Of a stretch of 7,842 bases of DNA, positions 1 through 6,928 are shown in pieces. Within the stretch, counting starts at the first letter, position 1, and every line of letters starts with the position of its first letter. The notes under the pieces are model-generated. The model had not been told where the DNA came from. It did not search any database and saw only the letters and a list, made by a program, of their open reading frames with translations. Source of the stretch: Nocardia sp. (lineage in GTDB: Bacteria; Actinomycetota; Actinomycetes; Mycobacteriales; Mycobacteriaceae). The translations under genes were made by a program, and so were the position numbers. The DNA lies in assembly GCA_013361595.1 (NCBI GenBank), contig JABFXT010000164.1, forward strand, positions 1 to 7,842, read 5' to 3'.

Positions 1-499
1 GGTCCGAACCGGGGTTGTCGACCTTGCTGGTATCGACCATCGCGGCGGTGGAACCGGTGGCCACGATGGACGCGCCCGCACCGAGATGGGGGAGCGCGGC
101 CTGGATGGCGTTGATGGTGCCCACCAGATTCGTATTGATGACATCGGTCCACGCCTGGATATCCGGCTGACCCTTCATCCCGGCGACACCGGCCTGGGCG
201 ATGACGATATCGAGTTTGCCGAACTCGGCGACGCCCGCGTCCAGCGCGGCCTTCAGGGCGACGGCGTCGCGGACATCGGTCTGGGTCGCGATGATCCGGC
301 GGCCGGTCTTCTCGACCAGGCGCACGGTCTCCTCGAGGTCTTCGGGCGTGGCCAGCGGGTATCCGATGGTCGACATGTTCTGGCAGAGGTCGACAGCGAT
401 GATGTCCGCGCCCTCCTCGGCCAGTCGGACGGCGTGGCTACGGCCCTGACCGCGCGCGGCGCCCGTGATGAATGCGACTTTGCCCTCAACACGTCCCAC
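1..499 (-). CDS. Mycofactocin-coupled SDR family oxidoreductase (5' part, cut by left edge)
   Basis: A short-chain dehydrogenase/reductase that would oxidise an alcohol to a ketone or aldehyde in the cytoplasm. Read from a GTG at 499, it gives 166 codons before the window ends. The Rossmann signature TGAARGQG is at residues 12-19. After the second beta strand (IIAVDLC, residues 33-39) comes an extended insert (residues 40-70, including QNMSTIGYPLATPEDLEET) typical of the mycofactocin-coupled subgroup, whose NAD is thought to be held tightly and reoxidised by mycofactocin. The usual NxAG motif reads AQAG (101-104). N124 (in NLVG) and S150 (in TGSTAA) fit the catalytic Asn and Ser. The YxxxK pair and roughly 110 C-terminal residues lie outside the window. 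An SD-like AAAGGGA stands 6 nt before the GTG. It is transcribed divergently from the catabolic genes, sharing a 501-nt control region. Carveol dehydrogenase of Rhodococcus belongs to this group, so an alicyclic alcohol substrate is plausible but inferred. Confidence 0.9.
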   Translation of the reverse strand, partial: MGRVEGKVAFITGAARGQGRSHAVRLAEEGADIIAVDLCQNMSTIGYPLATPEDLEETVRLVEKTGRRIIATQTDVRDAVALKAALDAGVAEFGKLDIVIAQAGVAGMKGQPDIQAWTDVINTNLVGTINAIQAALPHLGAGASIVATGSTAAMVDTSKVDNPGSD

Positions 500-670
500 A
501 GCTTTCCCTTTCGATCTGTTTCCGGGAGTCACCTGTCCGGTGTGCCGGTCCGCCGGTGGCGGCGCGCGGCACGGGGCAGGGTGCGCGGCGAATACCGCGC
601 GTCGATCCGGCCGCGGACCCGTTTCGGTGTCGACCCGGCACCGCCGGGTACCGGCTCCGGACATACGGCT

Positions 671-712
671 GTTCTCGTATGCGAAAAGAACTGCGTTTTC
701 GCATACGAGAAC
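671..712. repeat. Perfect 17-bp inverted repeat, likely operator
   Basis: The left arm GTTCTCGTATGCGAAAA (671-687) and right arm TTTTCGCATACGAGAAC (696-712) are exact reverse complements separated by 8 nt. Each arm is also an imperfect palindrome (TTCTCGTATGCGAA, 10 of 14 positions symmetric), so the element may be two dimer sites with centres 26 bp apart, about 2.5 helical turns. A further CATACG half lies at 662-667. Placement between divergent genes and lack of a following T-run favour a repressor or activator binding site over a terminator. The cognate regulator is not in the window. Confidence 0.7.
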
Positions 713-847
713 GGTACTCTACCCGTGGGCTCGGCGGCAAGGTTTCGGAAGAAGCCTGGTCGAGTGATCAAAACGGGCTCGTGAGGTATTTCGGCAGTTG
801 GCGACCGATATCGCCATCCCGATTGCCGGAGGCTGCGTGCGAATTGA

Positions 848-876
848 TTGTTCGCGCTATCAGAGAATTCGATTAT
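848..876 (+). promoter_or_regulatory. Possible -35/-10 promoter for the rightward genes
   Basis: TTGTTC (848-853) and GATTAT (871-876) are separated by 17 bp in an AT-richer patch upstream of the acyl-CoA synthetase. The match to a housekeeping actinobacterial promoter is partial. A similar GATTATC string recurs at 2565-2571 just after the second palindrome. This is a weak call from sequence alone. Confidence 0.25.
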
Positions 877-968
877 CACCAGTCGGCGGTACGAACTCCG
901 ACGCGTTCGCGTAGGTGCCCCGTACTCCGGTGCCGAGCACCCCGCCGGCGCGGAAGGGGTGAACCGTT

Positions 969-1004
969 ATGTCCGACCGGGATATTCGAGGTGGGGTCCG
1001 GTGA
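969..1004 (+). CDS. Possible 11-residue leader peptide coupled to the acyl-CoA synthetase
   Basis: An ATG at 969 opens a frame encoding MSDRDIRGGVR and stops at TGA 1002-1004, which overlaps the GTG start (1001-1003) of the next gene in a GTGA arrangement. A strong purine-rich SD (GGAAGGGG, 952-959) lies 9 nt upstream of the ATG. This geometry suits termination-reinitiation coupling. It could equally be chance, or a sign that the annotated start of the synthetase differs. There is no homology evidence for a peptide this short. Confidence 0.3.
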   Translation: MSDRDIRGGVR

Positions 1005-2548
1005 CCCGGGTGGTGCCCGACGAGCTGCGCGCCCGCTATGTGGCCGAAGGCTGGTGGACCCGCGACACCATGGGCGATCTGCTGAGCCGCGGTCTGGCCG
1101 CGGCCCCGGACACGGAGTTCCGGGTGCACTCCGAGGTCCGGCCCTGGCGTGGAACGTTCGCCGAGGTCGAGCGGGTGGCCCGGCGGCTGGCCGCGGGCCT
1201 GCGGGCGCGGGGTGTCGGGCCCGGTGATGTGCTCGCGTTCCAGCTGCCGAACTGGATGGAGGCGGCCGCGACCTTCTGGGCGGCCTCTTTCCTCGGTGCC
1301 GCGGTGGTGCCGATCGTGCACTTCTACGGCCGTACCGAACTCGGCCATATCCTGCGGGTCGCGCGGCCGAAGGTTTTCATCACGATGGCGGAGTTCGGTC
1401 GTACTGTCCACGATCCCGCCGTCAGTGCCGACGTGCCCATCGTGGGCGTGGTCGGGCGGGATTTCGACGTTCTGCTCGCCGATGAACCCATGCCCGGAGT
1501 GCTGCCCGCCGACCCGGCGGGTCCCGCCCTGATCGCGTTCACCTCCGGGACGACCAGTGCCCCCAAAGGCGTGGTGCACAGCCATCAGACCCTCGGCTGT
1601 GAATCCCTGCAGCTCGCGGAGCGGAACCGGGCCGACCGTGGCGATCAGCTGACCGCCACTCCGGTGGGGCATTTCATCGGGATGGTCGGCGCCTGCCTGC
1701 TCCCGGTACTGCACGGGCGGCCGGTGAATCTGCTCGATGTCTGGGACCCGGGCCGCGCGCTGGCCCTGATGAGATCCGACGGGCTCGTGGTGGGCGGCGG
1801 CCCCCCGTATTTCGTCACCAGCATGGTCGAACATCCCGACTACACCCCGGAACATCTCGCGCATATGCGCTATGTGGGGCTGGGTGGTTCGGCGGTGCCG
1901 GCGGCCGTGACGCGGATACTGACCGATCTCGGCGTGATCGCCTTCCGGGCCTACGGCAGTACCGAACATCCCTCCATCACAGCCTCGGAACTCGATGCCC
2001 CGCCGCGTGAACGGCTCACCACCGACGGCCGCCCGATGCCGGGTGTGGAGATCAGGTTCGCCGAGGACGGCGAGATCCTCAGCCGGGGACCGGATCTGTG
2101 CCTCGGCTATACCGACCCCGAGCTGACGGCGCGCGCCTTCGATGCCGACGGCTGGTACCACACCGGTGATATCGGTGTGCTCGATGCCGACGGTTGTCTG
2201 ACCATCACCGATCGCAAGGCCGATGTGGTGATCCGCGGCGGGGAGAATGTCGGCGCCCGGGAGGTAGAGGACGTCCTCGACGCGATGCCGCAGGTGGCGG
2301 AGTCGGTGGTGATCGCGCTGCCCGACGATCGGTTCGGTGAAGTGGTGGGTGCGGTGCTGCGGCTGCAGCCCGGCTGTGTACTCCCCTCCCGGGCCGAGGT
2401 GCGGGCCTTCTTCGAGCGGGCGGGGGTGGCGCGGCAGAAGTTCCCGGAGCGGTTGTTCGAGGCCACGGAGTTCCCGCGCACCCCGAGCGGCAAGATCCAG
2501 AAACATTTGATCCGAAGGGGTATTGCGGCATCCATCCAGCGAGAATAG
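1001..2548 (+). CDS. AMP-forming acyl-CoA synthetase (cyclohexanecarboxylate-CoA-ligase-like)
   Basis: This 515-residue enzyme of the adenylate-forming superfamily should activate a carboxylic acid with ATP and join it to CoA. The P-loop is TSGTTSAPKG (181-190), with Ser where many relatives have Gly. Further motifs are YGSTEH, then YHTGD (386-390), the hinge DRKADVVIRGGEN (404-416) and the C-terminal PSGK with catalytic K498. The opening (ELRARYVAEGWW, then DTMGDLL) resembles ligases for cyclohexanecarboxylate and other small ring acids rather than long-chain FadD proteins. That substrate class is inferred. GTG 1001 was chosen because GAGG (988-991) lies 9 nt upstream and the open frame further upstream has no recognisable content. 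It is the first gene of the rightward series, and its stop codon lies inside the palindrome at 2540-2556. A free-acid meta pathway downstream does not need CoA activation, so its role is uncertain. Confidence 0.92.
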   Translation: MTRVVPDELRARYVAEGWWTRDTMGDLLSRGLAAAPDTEFRVHSEVRPWRGTFAEVERVARRLAAGLRARGVGPGDVLAFQLPNWMEAAATFWAASFLGAAVVPIVHFYGRTELGHILRVARPKVFITMAEFGRTVHDPAVSADVPIVGVVGRDFDVLLADEPMPGVLPADPAGPALIAFTSGTTSAPKGVVHSHQTLGCESLQLAERNRADRGDQLTATPVGHFIGMVGACLLPVLHGRPVNLLDVWDPGRALALMRSDGLVVGGGPPYFVTSMVEHPDYTPEHLAHMRYVGLGGSAVPAAVTRILTDLGVIAFRAYGSTEHPSITASELDAPPRERLTTDGRPMPGVEIRFAEDGEILSRGPDLCLGYTDPELTARAFDADGWYHTGDIGVLDADGCLTITDRKADVVIRGGENVGAREVEDVLDAMPQVAESVVIALPDDRFGEVVGAVLRLQPGCVLPSRAEVRAFFERAGVARQKFPERLFEATEFPRTPSGKIQKHLIRRGIAASIQRE

Positions 2549-2556
2549 TATTCTCG
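2540..2556. promoter_or_regulatory. 8+1+8 palindrome overlapping the ligase stop, likely operator
   Basis: CGAGAATA (2540-2547), a central G (2548) and TATTCTCG (2549-2556) form a perfect odd-centred palindrome covering the last two sense codons and the TAG of the synthetase. It shares the half-site TTCTCG/CGAGAA with the inverted repeat at 671-712; aligned to 706-722 it matches 12 of 17 positions. It is followed by an AT-rich stretch (2557-2579, GATTATC at 2565-2571) that could hold an internal promoter for the dehydrogenase and meta-cleavage genes. Length and symmetry fit a TetR- or GntR-type site, but the regulator is unknown. Confidence 0.55.
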
Positions 2557-2580
2557 AAAAGGGAGATTATCGTTTTACTC

Positions 2581-2628
2581 GCGCCGGCCCGGCCCGTGCT
2601 CCGCACGGCAGCCCGCCGGGACCGGCGC
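2581..2628 (+). other. Long GC-rich intergenic stem-loop
   Basis: GCGCCGG (2581-2587) pairs with CCGGCGC (2622-2628), and CCCGG (2588-2592) pairs with CCGGG (2616-2620), leaving A2621 bulged. Together they make a 12-bp stem. Inside it, CCGTGC (2594-2599) pairs with GCACGG (2603-2608) around a TCC loop. No T-run follows, so it is not a canonical intrinsic terminator. It could stabilise mRNA ends, attenuate read-through from the synthetase gene or protect the 5' end of a downstream transcript. High local GC makes some pairing expected by chance, but the nested arrangement is better than its surroundings. Confidence 0.45.
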
Positions 2629-2663
2629 TTCGAACTCCGCCTGCTCGCCGAAAGGACAGCGCA

Positions 2664-4316
2664 GTGCCATCGCATCAGCCCGCGGCCGCCGAAGCCGATC
2701 CGCCGAACACCTGGGACGAGGAGACCGACGTCGTCGTTCTCGGTACCGGCGCCGCCGGACTCACCGCGGCGCTCGCCGCCGCCGTCGAGGGCGCGGCGGT
2801 GACACTGTTCGAGAAGGCGGCCACGGTCGGCGGGACGAGCGCGGTATCCGGTGGACTGGCCTGGATCCCGGCCCACGCTCGCGCCGACCGGGAACTCACC
2901 GTGACCGACGCGCTGGCCTACCTGGACGCGCAGTCGCTGGATTCGATGGACGACGAACTGGTCGAGGTGTTCGTCCGCACCGGTGCGCGCATGCTCGATT
3001 TCGTCGAAGAGCACAGCGCGGTGAAATTCGAAGTGGCCGATGGTTTCCCGGACTACAAACCCGAACTGCCCGGCGGCCAGCCCGCGGGCGGCAGATCGCT
3101 CGGACCCGCGGCCTACGATCTCGCCCGCCTGGGCGACTGGCGGGACCGGATCACCACCTTCCCCCTCGACTGGAGCAATGTCGGATTCGACGCCGAGACC
3201 CGGGCCCGGTTGCGGGCCGTACTCGGCGACGCCACCGCGGATATCTGTGTGGCGGGCCAGGCGCTGGTCGCGGGACTGCTCGAGGGCGTACTCGACGCCG
3301 GGATCACCCCGCGCACCGGCGCCCGGGGGGTGGAGCTGATCGCCGACTCCGGCGCCGTGACCGGCGTCCGGGTCGAACTCGGCGGCCGGCGCCTGGCTGT
3401 CCGGGCCCGCCGCGGCGTAGTACTGGCCACCGGCGGATTCGAATGGGATCCGGGTCTGGTCAAAGCGTTTCTGCGGGGTCCGATGACCGGCCCCGTCTCG
3501 CCACCGAACAACACCGGCGACGGCCTGCGCATGGCCATGGCGCACGGTGCCGATCTCGGGAACATGGGCGAGGCCTGGTGGGTGCCGGTGGTGCAACTGC
3601 CCGGCGACACCATCGAGGGCGAACAACGCAGCCGCAGTGTCCGGCTGGAACGCACCCGCCCGCGCAGCATCATCGTGAACCGGGCCGGGAAGCGCTTCGT
3701 CAACGAGGCCGCCGAATACAACTCCATGGCGGGGGCCTTCCACTACCTGGACCCGCGCGGCGGCTATGTGAACAACCCCGGCTGGATGGTGTTCGACGCC
3801 GAGCATCTGCGCCGGTACGGATTCCTGGGCGTCGAACCCGGGGGCGCGGCGCCGGAGTGGTTCGGCGAATCGGCGGATCTCGACGAACTGGCCGCCCGGA
3901 CCGGGATCGATCCCGCCGGGCTGCGGCGCACCGTGGCCGAGTGGAACCGCGCGGTCGCGGCCGGTGCCGATCCCGATTTCGGGCGTGGTGCCAGCGAATA
4001 CGACGGTTACTGGGGCGATCCGGACGCCGACACCGTCGCCGGGCGCACGCTCGGGCCGGTCGATACCGGTCCGTACTACGCGGTGCCGGTGACCGTGGGC
4101 GCCATGGGTACCAAGGGCGGGCCGCGCACCGATCGCGACGCCCGGGTCCGGCATATCAGCGGCGCGGTGATCCCGGGGCTGTACGCGGCCGGGAACGCGA
4201 TGGCCGGGGTCACCGGACGGGCCTACGGCGGCGCCGGCGGAACCATCGGCCCCGGAATGGTCTGGGGGCTGCGCGCGGGCCATCACGCGGCCACCGGTGA
4301 ATCGGTGAAGTACTGA
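2664..4316 (+). CDS. FAD-dependent 3-ketosteroid Delta1-dehydrogenase-like flavoprotein
   Basis: This 550-residue protein of the FAD_binding_2 / fumarate reductase-KstD superfamily probably removes two hydrogens next to a ring ketone. The dinucleotide fold is VVLGTGAAGLTAA with GxGxxG at 27-32, and E50 (TLFEKA) should bind the adenosine ribose. GGTSAVSGG follows, as in the superfamily. The C-terminal FAD/active-site segment reads GAMGTKGG, then PGLYAAGN, then Y521-GGAG-GTIGP; Y521 and G525 line up with the catalytic Tyr and Gly of the KstD motif YPGPGGTIGP. Y352 in VNEAAEY is a candidate for the second active-site tyrosine. There is no signal peptide. GTG 2664 was chosen because GAAAGGA (2650-2656) lies 7 nt upstream. 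Substitution of the PGP residues and the neighbourhood argue for a non-steroid alicyclic ketone, comparable to KstD-like desaturases that aromatise oxocyclohexanecarboxylate. This is inference; a steroid role is not excluded. Confidence 0.88.
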   Translation: MPSHQPAAAEADPPNTWDEETDVVVLGTGAAGLTAALAAAVEGAAVTLFEKAATVGGTSAVSGGLAWIPAHARADRELTVTDALAYLDAQSLDSMDDELVEVFVRTGARMLDFVEEHSAVKFEVADGFPDYKPELPGGQPAGGRSLGPAAYDLARLGDWRDRITTFPLDWSNVGFDAETRARLRAVLGDATADICVAGQALVAGLLEGVLDAGITPRTGARGVELIADSGAVTGVRVELGGRRLAVRARRGVVLATGGFEWDPGLVKAFLRGPMTGPVSPPNNTGDGLRMAMAHGADLGNMGEAWWVPVVQLPGDTIEGEQRSRSVRLERTRPRSIIVNRAGKRFVNEAAEYNSMAGAFHYLDPRGGYVNNPGWMVFDAEHLRRYGFLGVEPGGAAPEWFGESADLDELAARTGIDPAGLRRTVAEWNRAVAAGADPDFGRGASEYDGYWGDPDADTVAGRTLGPVDTGPYYAVPVTVGAMGTKGGPRTDRDARVRHISGAVIPGLYAAGNAMAGVTGRAYGGAGGTIGPGMVWGLRAGHHAATGESVKY

Positions 4317-4392
4317 GCGAGTGGCGGGCGAGCGGGCGGCCCGCGGTCCCGGCGGACCGGCGCCGGACCGGTGGACAGAGCGGAAGGTAGCA

Positions 4393-5256
4393 GTGTCGGA
4401 ATACGAGAGTGTGTGGTGCGACCTGCAGGGTGTCGCGTTCAGCCAGGGCTATCTGGATGTTGCGGGGGTGCGCACGCGTTACCTGCACGCCGGCGACCGG
4501 AACAGACCCGCGCTGGTCTTCCTGCACGGATCCGGTGGTCACGCGGAAGCCTACGTCCGGAATCTGGCGGCGCATGCCGAGCATTTCTCCACCTGGTCGA
4601 TCGATATGCTCGGGCACGGATACACCGATAAACCGGGTCATCCGCTGGAGATCGAACACTATGTGCGGCATCTGATCTCGTTCCTGGATACGATCGGCGC
4701 CGCCCGGGCCCATATCAGCGGGGAATCGCTCGGCGGCTGGGTCGCCGCCCGGGCCGCTTACGACCATCCCGGCCGGGTGGACAGACTGGTGCTCAATACC
4801 GCGGGCGGTTCGCAGGCCGATCCGGAGGTCATGGCGCGGATCGTCACGCTGTCCATGGCGGCCGCCACCGATCCCACCTGGGAAACGGTGCAGGCGCGTA
4901 TCACATGGCTGATGGCGGATAAATCCAAGGATTACGCCGACCTGGTGGCCAGCCGGCAGCGGGTGTACCGGCAGCCCGGTTTCGCGGACGCCATGCGCGA
5001 CATCATGGCGCTCCAGGATCCGGAGATCCGGGCCCGCAACCTGCTCGGTCCCGTGGAATACGGCGGGATCACCGCGCCGACTCTCGTGGTGTGGACCAGC
5101 GACGATCCCACCGCCGACGTAGCCGAAGGCAAACGGATCGCGTCGATGATCCCGGGCGCTCGCTTCGAGGTGCTGCCCGACTGCGGGCACTGGCCCCAGT
5201 ACGAATCACCCGCGGAGTTCGACGCACTCCATCTCGACTTCCTGCTGGGCGGTTGA
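4393..5256 (+). CDS. Alpha/beta hydrolase, MhpC-like meta-fission product hydrolase
   Basis: This 287-residue alpha/beta-fold hydrolase is nearly the length of E. coli MhpC (288). The oxyanion-hole motif is FLHGSGG, followed by [11 protein letters not shown]. The nucleophile is S112 in GESLGG, the acid is D237 or D238 in WTSDD, and the base is H266 in CGHW, a spacing like that of MhpC. R188/R190 are candidates for the active-site arginine of C-C hydrolases. It would split the MhpB ring-fission product into a dicarboxylate and 2-hydroxypentadienoate. The residue before the nucleophile is Glu, whereas BphD, MhpC and HsaD have Asn (GNSxGG), so an esterase-like or altered-substrate enzyme is possible. 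GTG 4393 was chosen because GGAAGG (4382-4387) lies 5 nt upstream; an in-frame GTG at 4321 would add 24 residues of low-complexity sequence. It follows the dehydrogenase by 76 nt, and its stop lies one base before the mhpA start, implying translational coupling. Confidence 0.85.
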   Translation: MSEYESVWCDLQGVAFSQGYLDVAGVRTRYLHAGDRNRPALVFLHGSGGHAEAYVRNLAAHAEHFSTWSIDMLGHGYTDKPGHPLEIEHYVRHLISFLDTIGAARAHISGESLGGWVAARAAYDHPGRVDRLVLNTAGGSQADPEVMARIVTLSMAAATDPTWETVQARITWLMADKSKDYADLVASRQRVYRQPGFADAMRDIMALQDPEIRARNLLGPVEYGGITAPTLVVWTSDDPTADVAEGKRIASMIPGARFEVLPDCGHWPQYESPAEFDALHLDFLLGG

Positions 5257-5257
5257 A

Positions 5258-6928
5258 ATGGAACACGGAAACCGCAGCGGTCCAGCGAATTTCGACGTCG
5301 TCATCGTCGGCGCCGGGCCGGTCGGCCTGACCATCGCGAATACTCTGGGCCGCTACGGCGTGCACACCCTGCTGGTGGAGGAACGCCCGAGCCTTATCGA
5401 CTATCCGCGCGGCGTCGGTATCGACGACGAATCCCTGCGCACCATGCAGGCCACCGGCCTGGTGGACCGGATCCTGCCGCATACGAACCCGAACCAGATC
5501 ATGCGGTTCGTCGACGGGCGGCGACGGTTGCTGGCCGAAGTCGCACCCACCGATCAGCAGTTCGGCTGGCCCAAACGCAGCGGTTTCATCCAGCCGCTGG
5601 TGGATGCCGAACTGCTGGCCGGGCTGGACCGCTTCGACTGCGTCGAGATCCGCTGGGCCACCGCGCTCAGCGGATGTGACGACACCGGTGACGAGGTCCT
5701 GGTGCGGTTCGATACCGCCGACGGCCCGCAGCAGGTGCGGGCCCGGTACGTAGTGGGTTGCGACGGTGGTCGCAGCACCACCCGGCACGCGATGGGGGTG
5801 AGTTTCGAGGGCACCACCTCCCCGACCCGCTGGCTGGTGGTCGATATCGACGGTGATCCGCTCGGGCATCCGAATGTCGAGGTGGGGGCGGATCCGGCGC
5901 GGCCGAATGTCTCCATCTCACTGGCCCACGGTATCCGCCGGTTCGAATTCCTGCTGCACGACGACGAATCAGATGCCGACGCCGAGACCCCGGAATTCCT
6001 GGCCCGGCTGCTCGCCTCCTTCGTACCGCATCCGGAACGTCTCGATGTGATCCGGCGCCGGGTCTACACCCATCATTCCCGGATCGCGGGCGAATTCCGG
6101 CGCGGCCGGTTGCTGCTGGCCGGGGATGCCGCTCACCTCATGCCGGTCTGGCAGGGCCAGGGCTACAACAGCGGGATCCGGGACGCCGCGAATCTGGGCT
6201 GGAAGCTCGCGGCCGTGGTGTCCGGAATCGCCGGCGACGGTCTGCTCGACACCTACGATCAGGAGCGGCGTAAACACGCCCGGGCCATGATCGATCTGTC
6301 GACCATGGTCGGGCGGGTCATCTCGCCGACGAACACCCGGGTCGCCGCCGTCCGGGATATGGCGGTACGCGGGCTGGCGCTGGTACCGCCGTTGAAACGA
6401 TACGTGCTCGGGATGCGGTTCAAACCCATGCCGCGCTACGACCGCGGTGCGGTGGTGCACGGTTGGTCACGGTCGCCGAATTCGGCGGTCGGGACGCTGT
6501 TCATCCAGCCGCGGGTCGCCACCCGCGCGCAACCGGATGCGCTGCTGGACGACACGCTGGGGCCCTGGTTCGCGGTGCTGTGCTGGAACAACCAGCCCCG
6601 GAAACTGCTGGGGGACGACGAATTCGCCCGGTGGAAGGAACTCGGCGCCCGTTTCGTCGAAGCGCGGCCCGCGACCCAGTTGCACTGGGCCGGGCACGAC
6701 GACCCCGAGGTGGTGGTGGTCGGTGACCACACCGGCGCCCTGAAGAAATGGTTCGACGGTCAGCTCGATTCGGTGCTGTTCCTGCGCCCGGACCGGTGTA
6801 TCGCCGGTGCCTGTATCGCCCAGCACGCTCCCGAACTCGGTGCGGCGCTGCGCAAAACCCTCGAACTCGCCCCGGGAGGTACCGATGCCGCTGGCCGTGT
6901 GCTGCGTCTCGCACAGCCCGCTCCTTGA
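5258..6928 (+). CDS. mhpA: MhpA-type 3-(3-hydroxyphenyl)propionate hydroxylase (FAD monooxygenase)
   Basis: This 556-residue class A flavin monooxygenase is close to E. coli MhpA (554). It would use NAD(P)H and O2 to hydroxylate a 3-hydroxyphenyl-alkanoate ortho to the existing hydroxyl, giving a catechol. The Rossmann motif GAGPVG is at residues 18-23. The DG motif is VVGCDGGRS (D169-G170), and the GD motif is [11 protein letters not shown] (G289-D290), followed by [18 protein letters not shown], which is characteristic of the MhpA group. The C-terminal domain ends with LRPDRCIAG (around residues 508-516), as in this family. ATG 5258 starts one base after the hydrolase stop, with only a weak GGGCGG upstream, so translation probably depends on coupling. 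It overlaps mhpB by 44 nt. Two-component steroid hydroxylases such as HsaAB are a different fold. The exact side chain of the substrate cannot be read from sequence. Confidence 0.93.
   Translation: MEHGNRSGPANFDVVIVGAGPVGLTIANTLGRYGVHTLLVEERPSLIDYPRGVGIDDESLRTMQATGLVDRILPHTNPNQIMRFVDGRRRLLAEVAPTDQQFGWPKRSGFIQPLVDAELLAGLDRFDCVEIRWATALSGCDDTGDEVLVRFDTADGPQQVRARYVVGCDGGRSTTRHAMGVSFEGTTSPTRWLVVDIDGDPLGHPNVEVGADPARPNVSISLAHGIRRFEFLLHDDESDADAETPEFLARLLASFVPHPERLDVIRRRVYTHHSRIAGEFRRGRLLLAGDAAHLMPVWQGQGYNSGIRDAANLGWKLAAVVSGIAGDGLLDTYDQERRKHARAMIDLSTMVGRVISPTNTRVAAVRDMAVRGLALVPPLKRYVLGMRFKPMPRYDRGAVVHGWSRSPNSAVGTLFIQPRVATRAQPDALLDDTLGPWFAVLCWNNQPRKLLGDDEFARWKELGARFVEARPATQLHWAGHDDPEVVVVGDHTGALKKWFDGQLDSVLFLRPDRCIAGACIAQHAPELGAALRKTLELAPGGTDAAGRVLRLAQPAP
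6875..6880 (+). promoter_or_regulatory. Strong Shine-Dalgarno for mhpB inside mhpA
   Basis: GGAGGT sits 4 nt before ATG 6885, within the last codons of mhpA. It fixes the mhpB start and allows independent initiation in addition to coupling with mhpA. Confidence 0.8.

Larger units (their letters stand above)
500..1000. promoter_or_regulatory. Divergent intergenic control region
   Basis: About 500 nt lie between the divergent SDR start (499) and the acyl-CoA synthetase start (1001). The segment 660-880 is clearly less GC-rich than the flanking genes, as expected for promoter DNA. It holds a perfect 17-bp inverted repeat at 671-712, a possible promoter near 848-876 and a possible 11-codon leader ORF at 969-1004. 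The part from 500 to 660 is GC-rich and shows only a small hairpin (633-649), which would lie in the leader of the SDR transcript. Frames that stay open across this stretch have no family resemblance and are not reported as genes. Confidence 0.7.

Noticed and set aside
633..649. Small hairpin ACCCGGC-ACC-GCCGGGT in the SDR leader
   Set aside because: A 7-bp GC hairpin is common by chance in such GC-rich sequence and has no T-run or other supporting signal.
671..712. Inverted repeat as an intrinsic terminator
   Set aside because: It lies upstream of two divergent starts with no gene converging on it, the stem is not especially GC-rich, and no T-run follows on either strand.
86..784. Plus-strand open frame opposite the SDR and into the intergenic region
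   Set aside because: The minus strand gives an unmistakable SDR N-terminus here; the plus-strand product has no motif.
848..1000. N-terminal extension of the acyl-CoA synthetase from a TTG at 848
   Set aside because: The extra 51 residues resemble no part of the family, cross probable promoter DNA, and a good SD precedes GTG 1001.
472..1227. 251-codon plus-strand frame across the control region
   Set aside because: It runs through the inverted repeat and into the ligase in another frame, with Arg/Gly/Pro-rich composition; no sign of a real protein.
860..2506. 548-codon open frame on the minus strand opposite the acyl-CoA synthetase
   Set aside because: Long antisense frames are expected in GC-rich DNA; the protein is rich in His, Arg and Gly with no domain motif, and the plus strand encodes a clear enzyme.
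2540..2556. KstR-type cholesterol operator
   Set aside because: The KstR consensus is TnnAACnnGTTnnA with an even centre; this palindrome has an odd centre and AAT/ATT halves, so it does not fit.
2205..4286. 693-codon minus-strand frame opposite the ligase end and the flavoprotein
   Set aside because: It spans two real plus-strand genes and their intergenic gap, has no recognisable domain, and mirrors their codon bias.
4317..4392. Possible hairpins or small gene in the 76-nt gap before the hydrolase
   Set aside because: Only short GC-rich self-pairings (for example GCGGG/CCCGC) and an unconvincing upstream GTG; nothing beyond a normal intergenic spacer with an SD.
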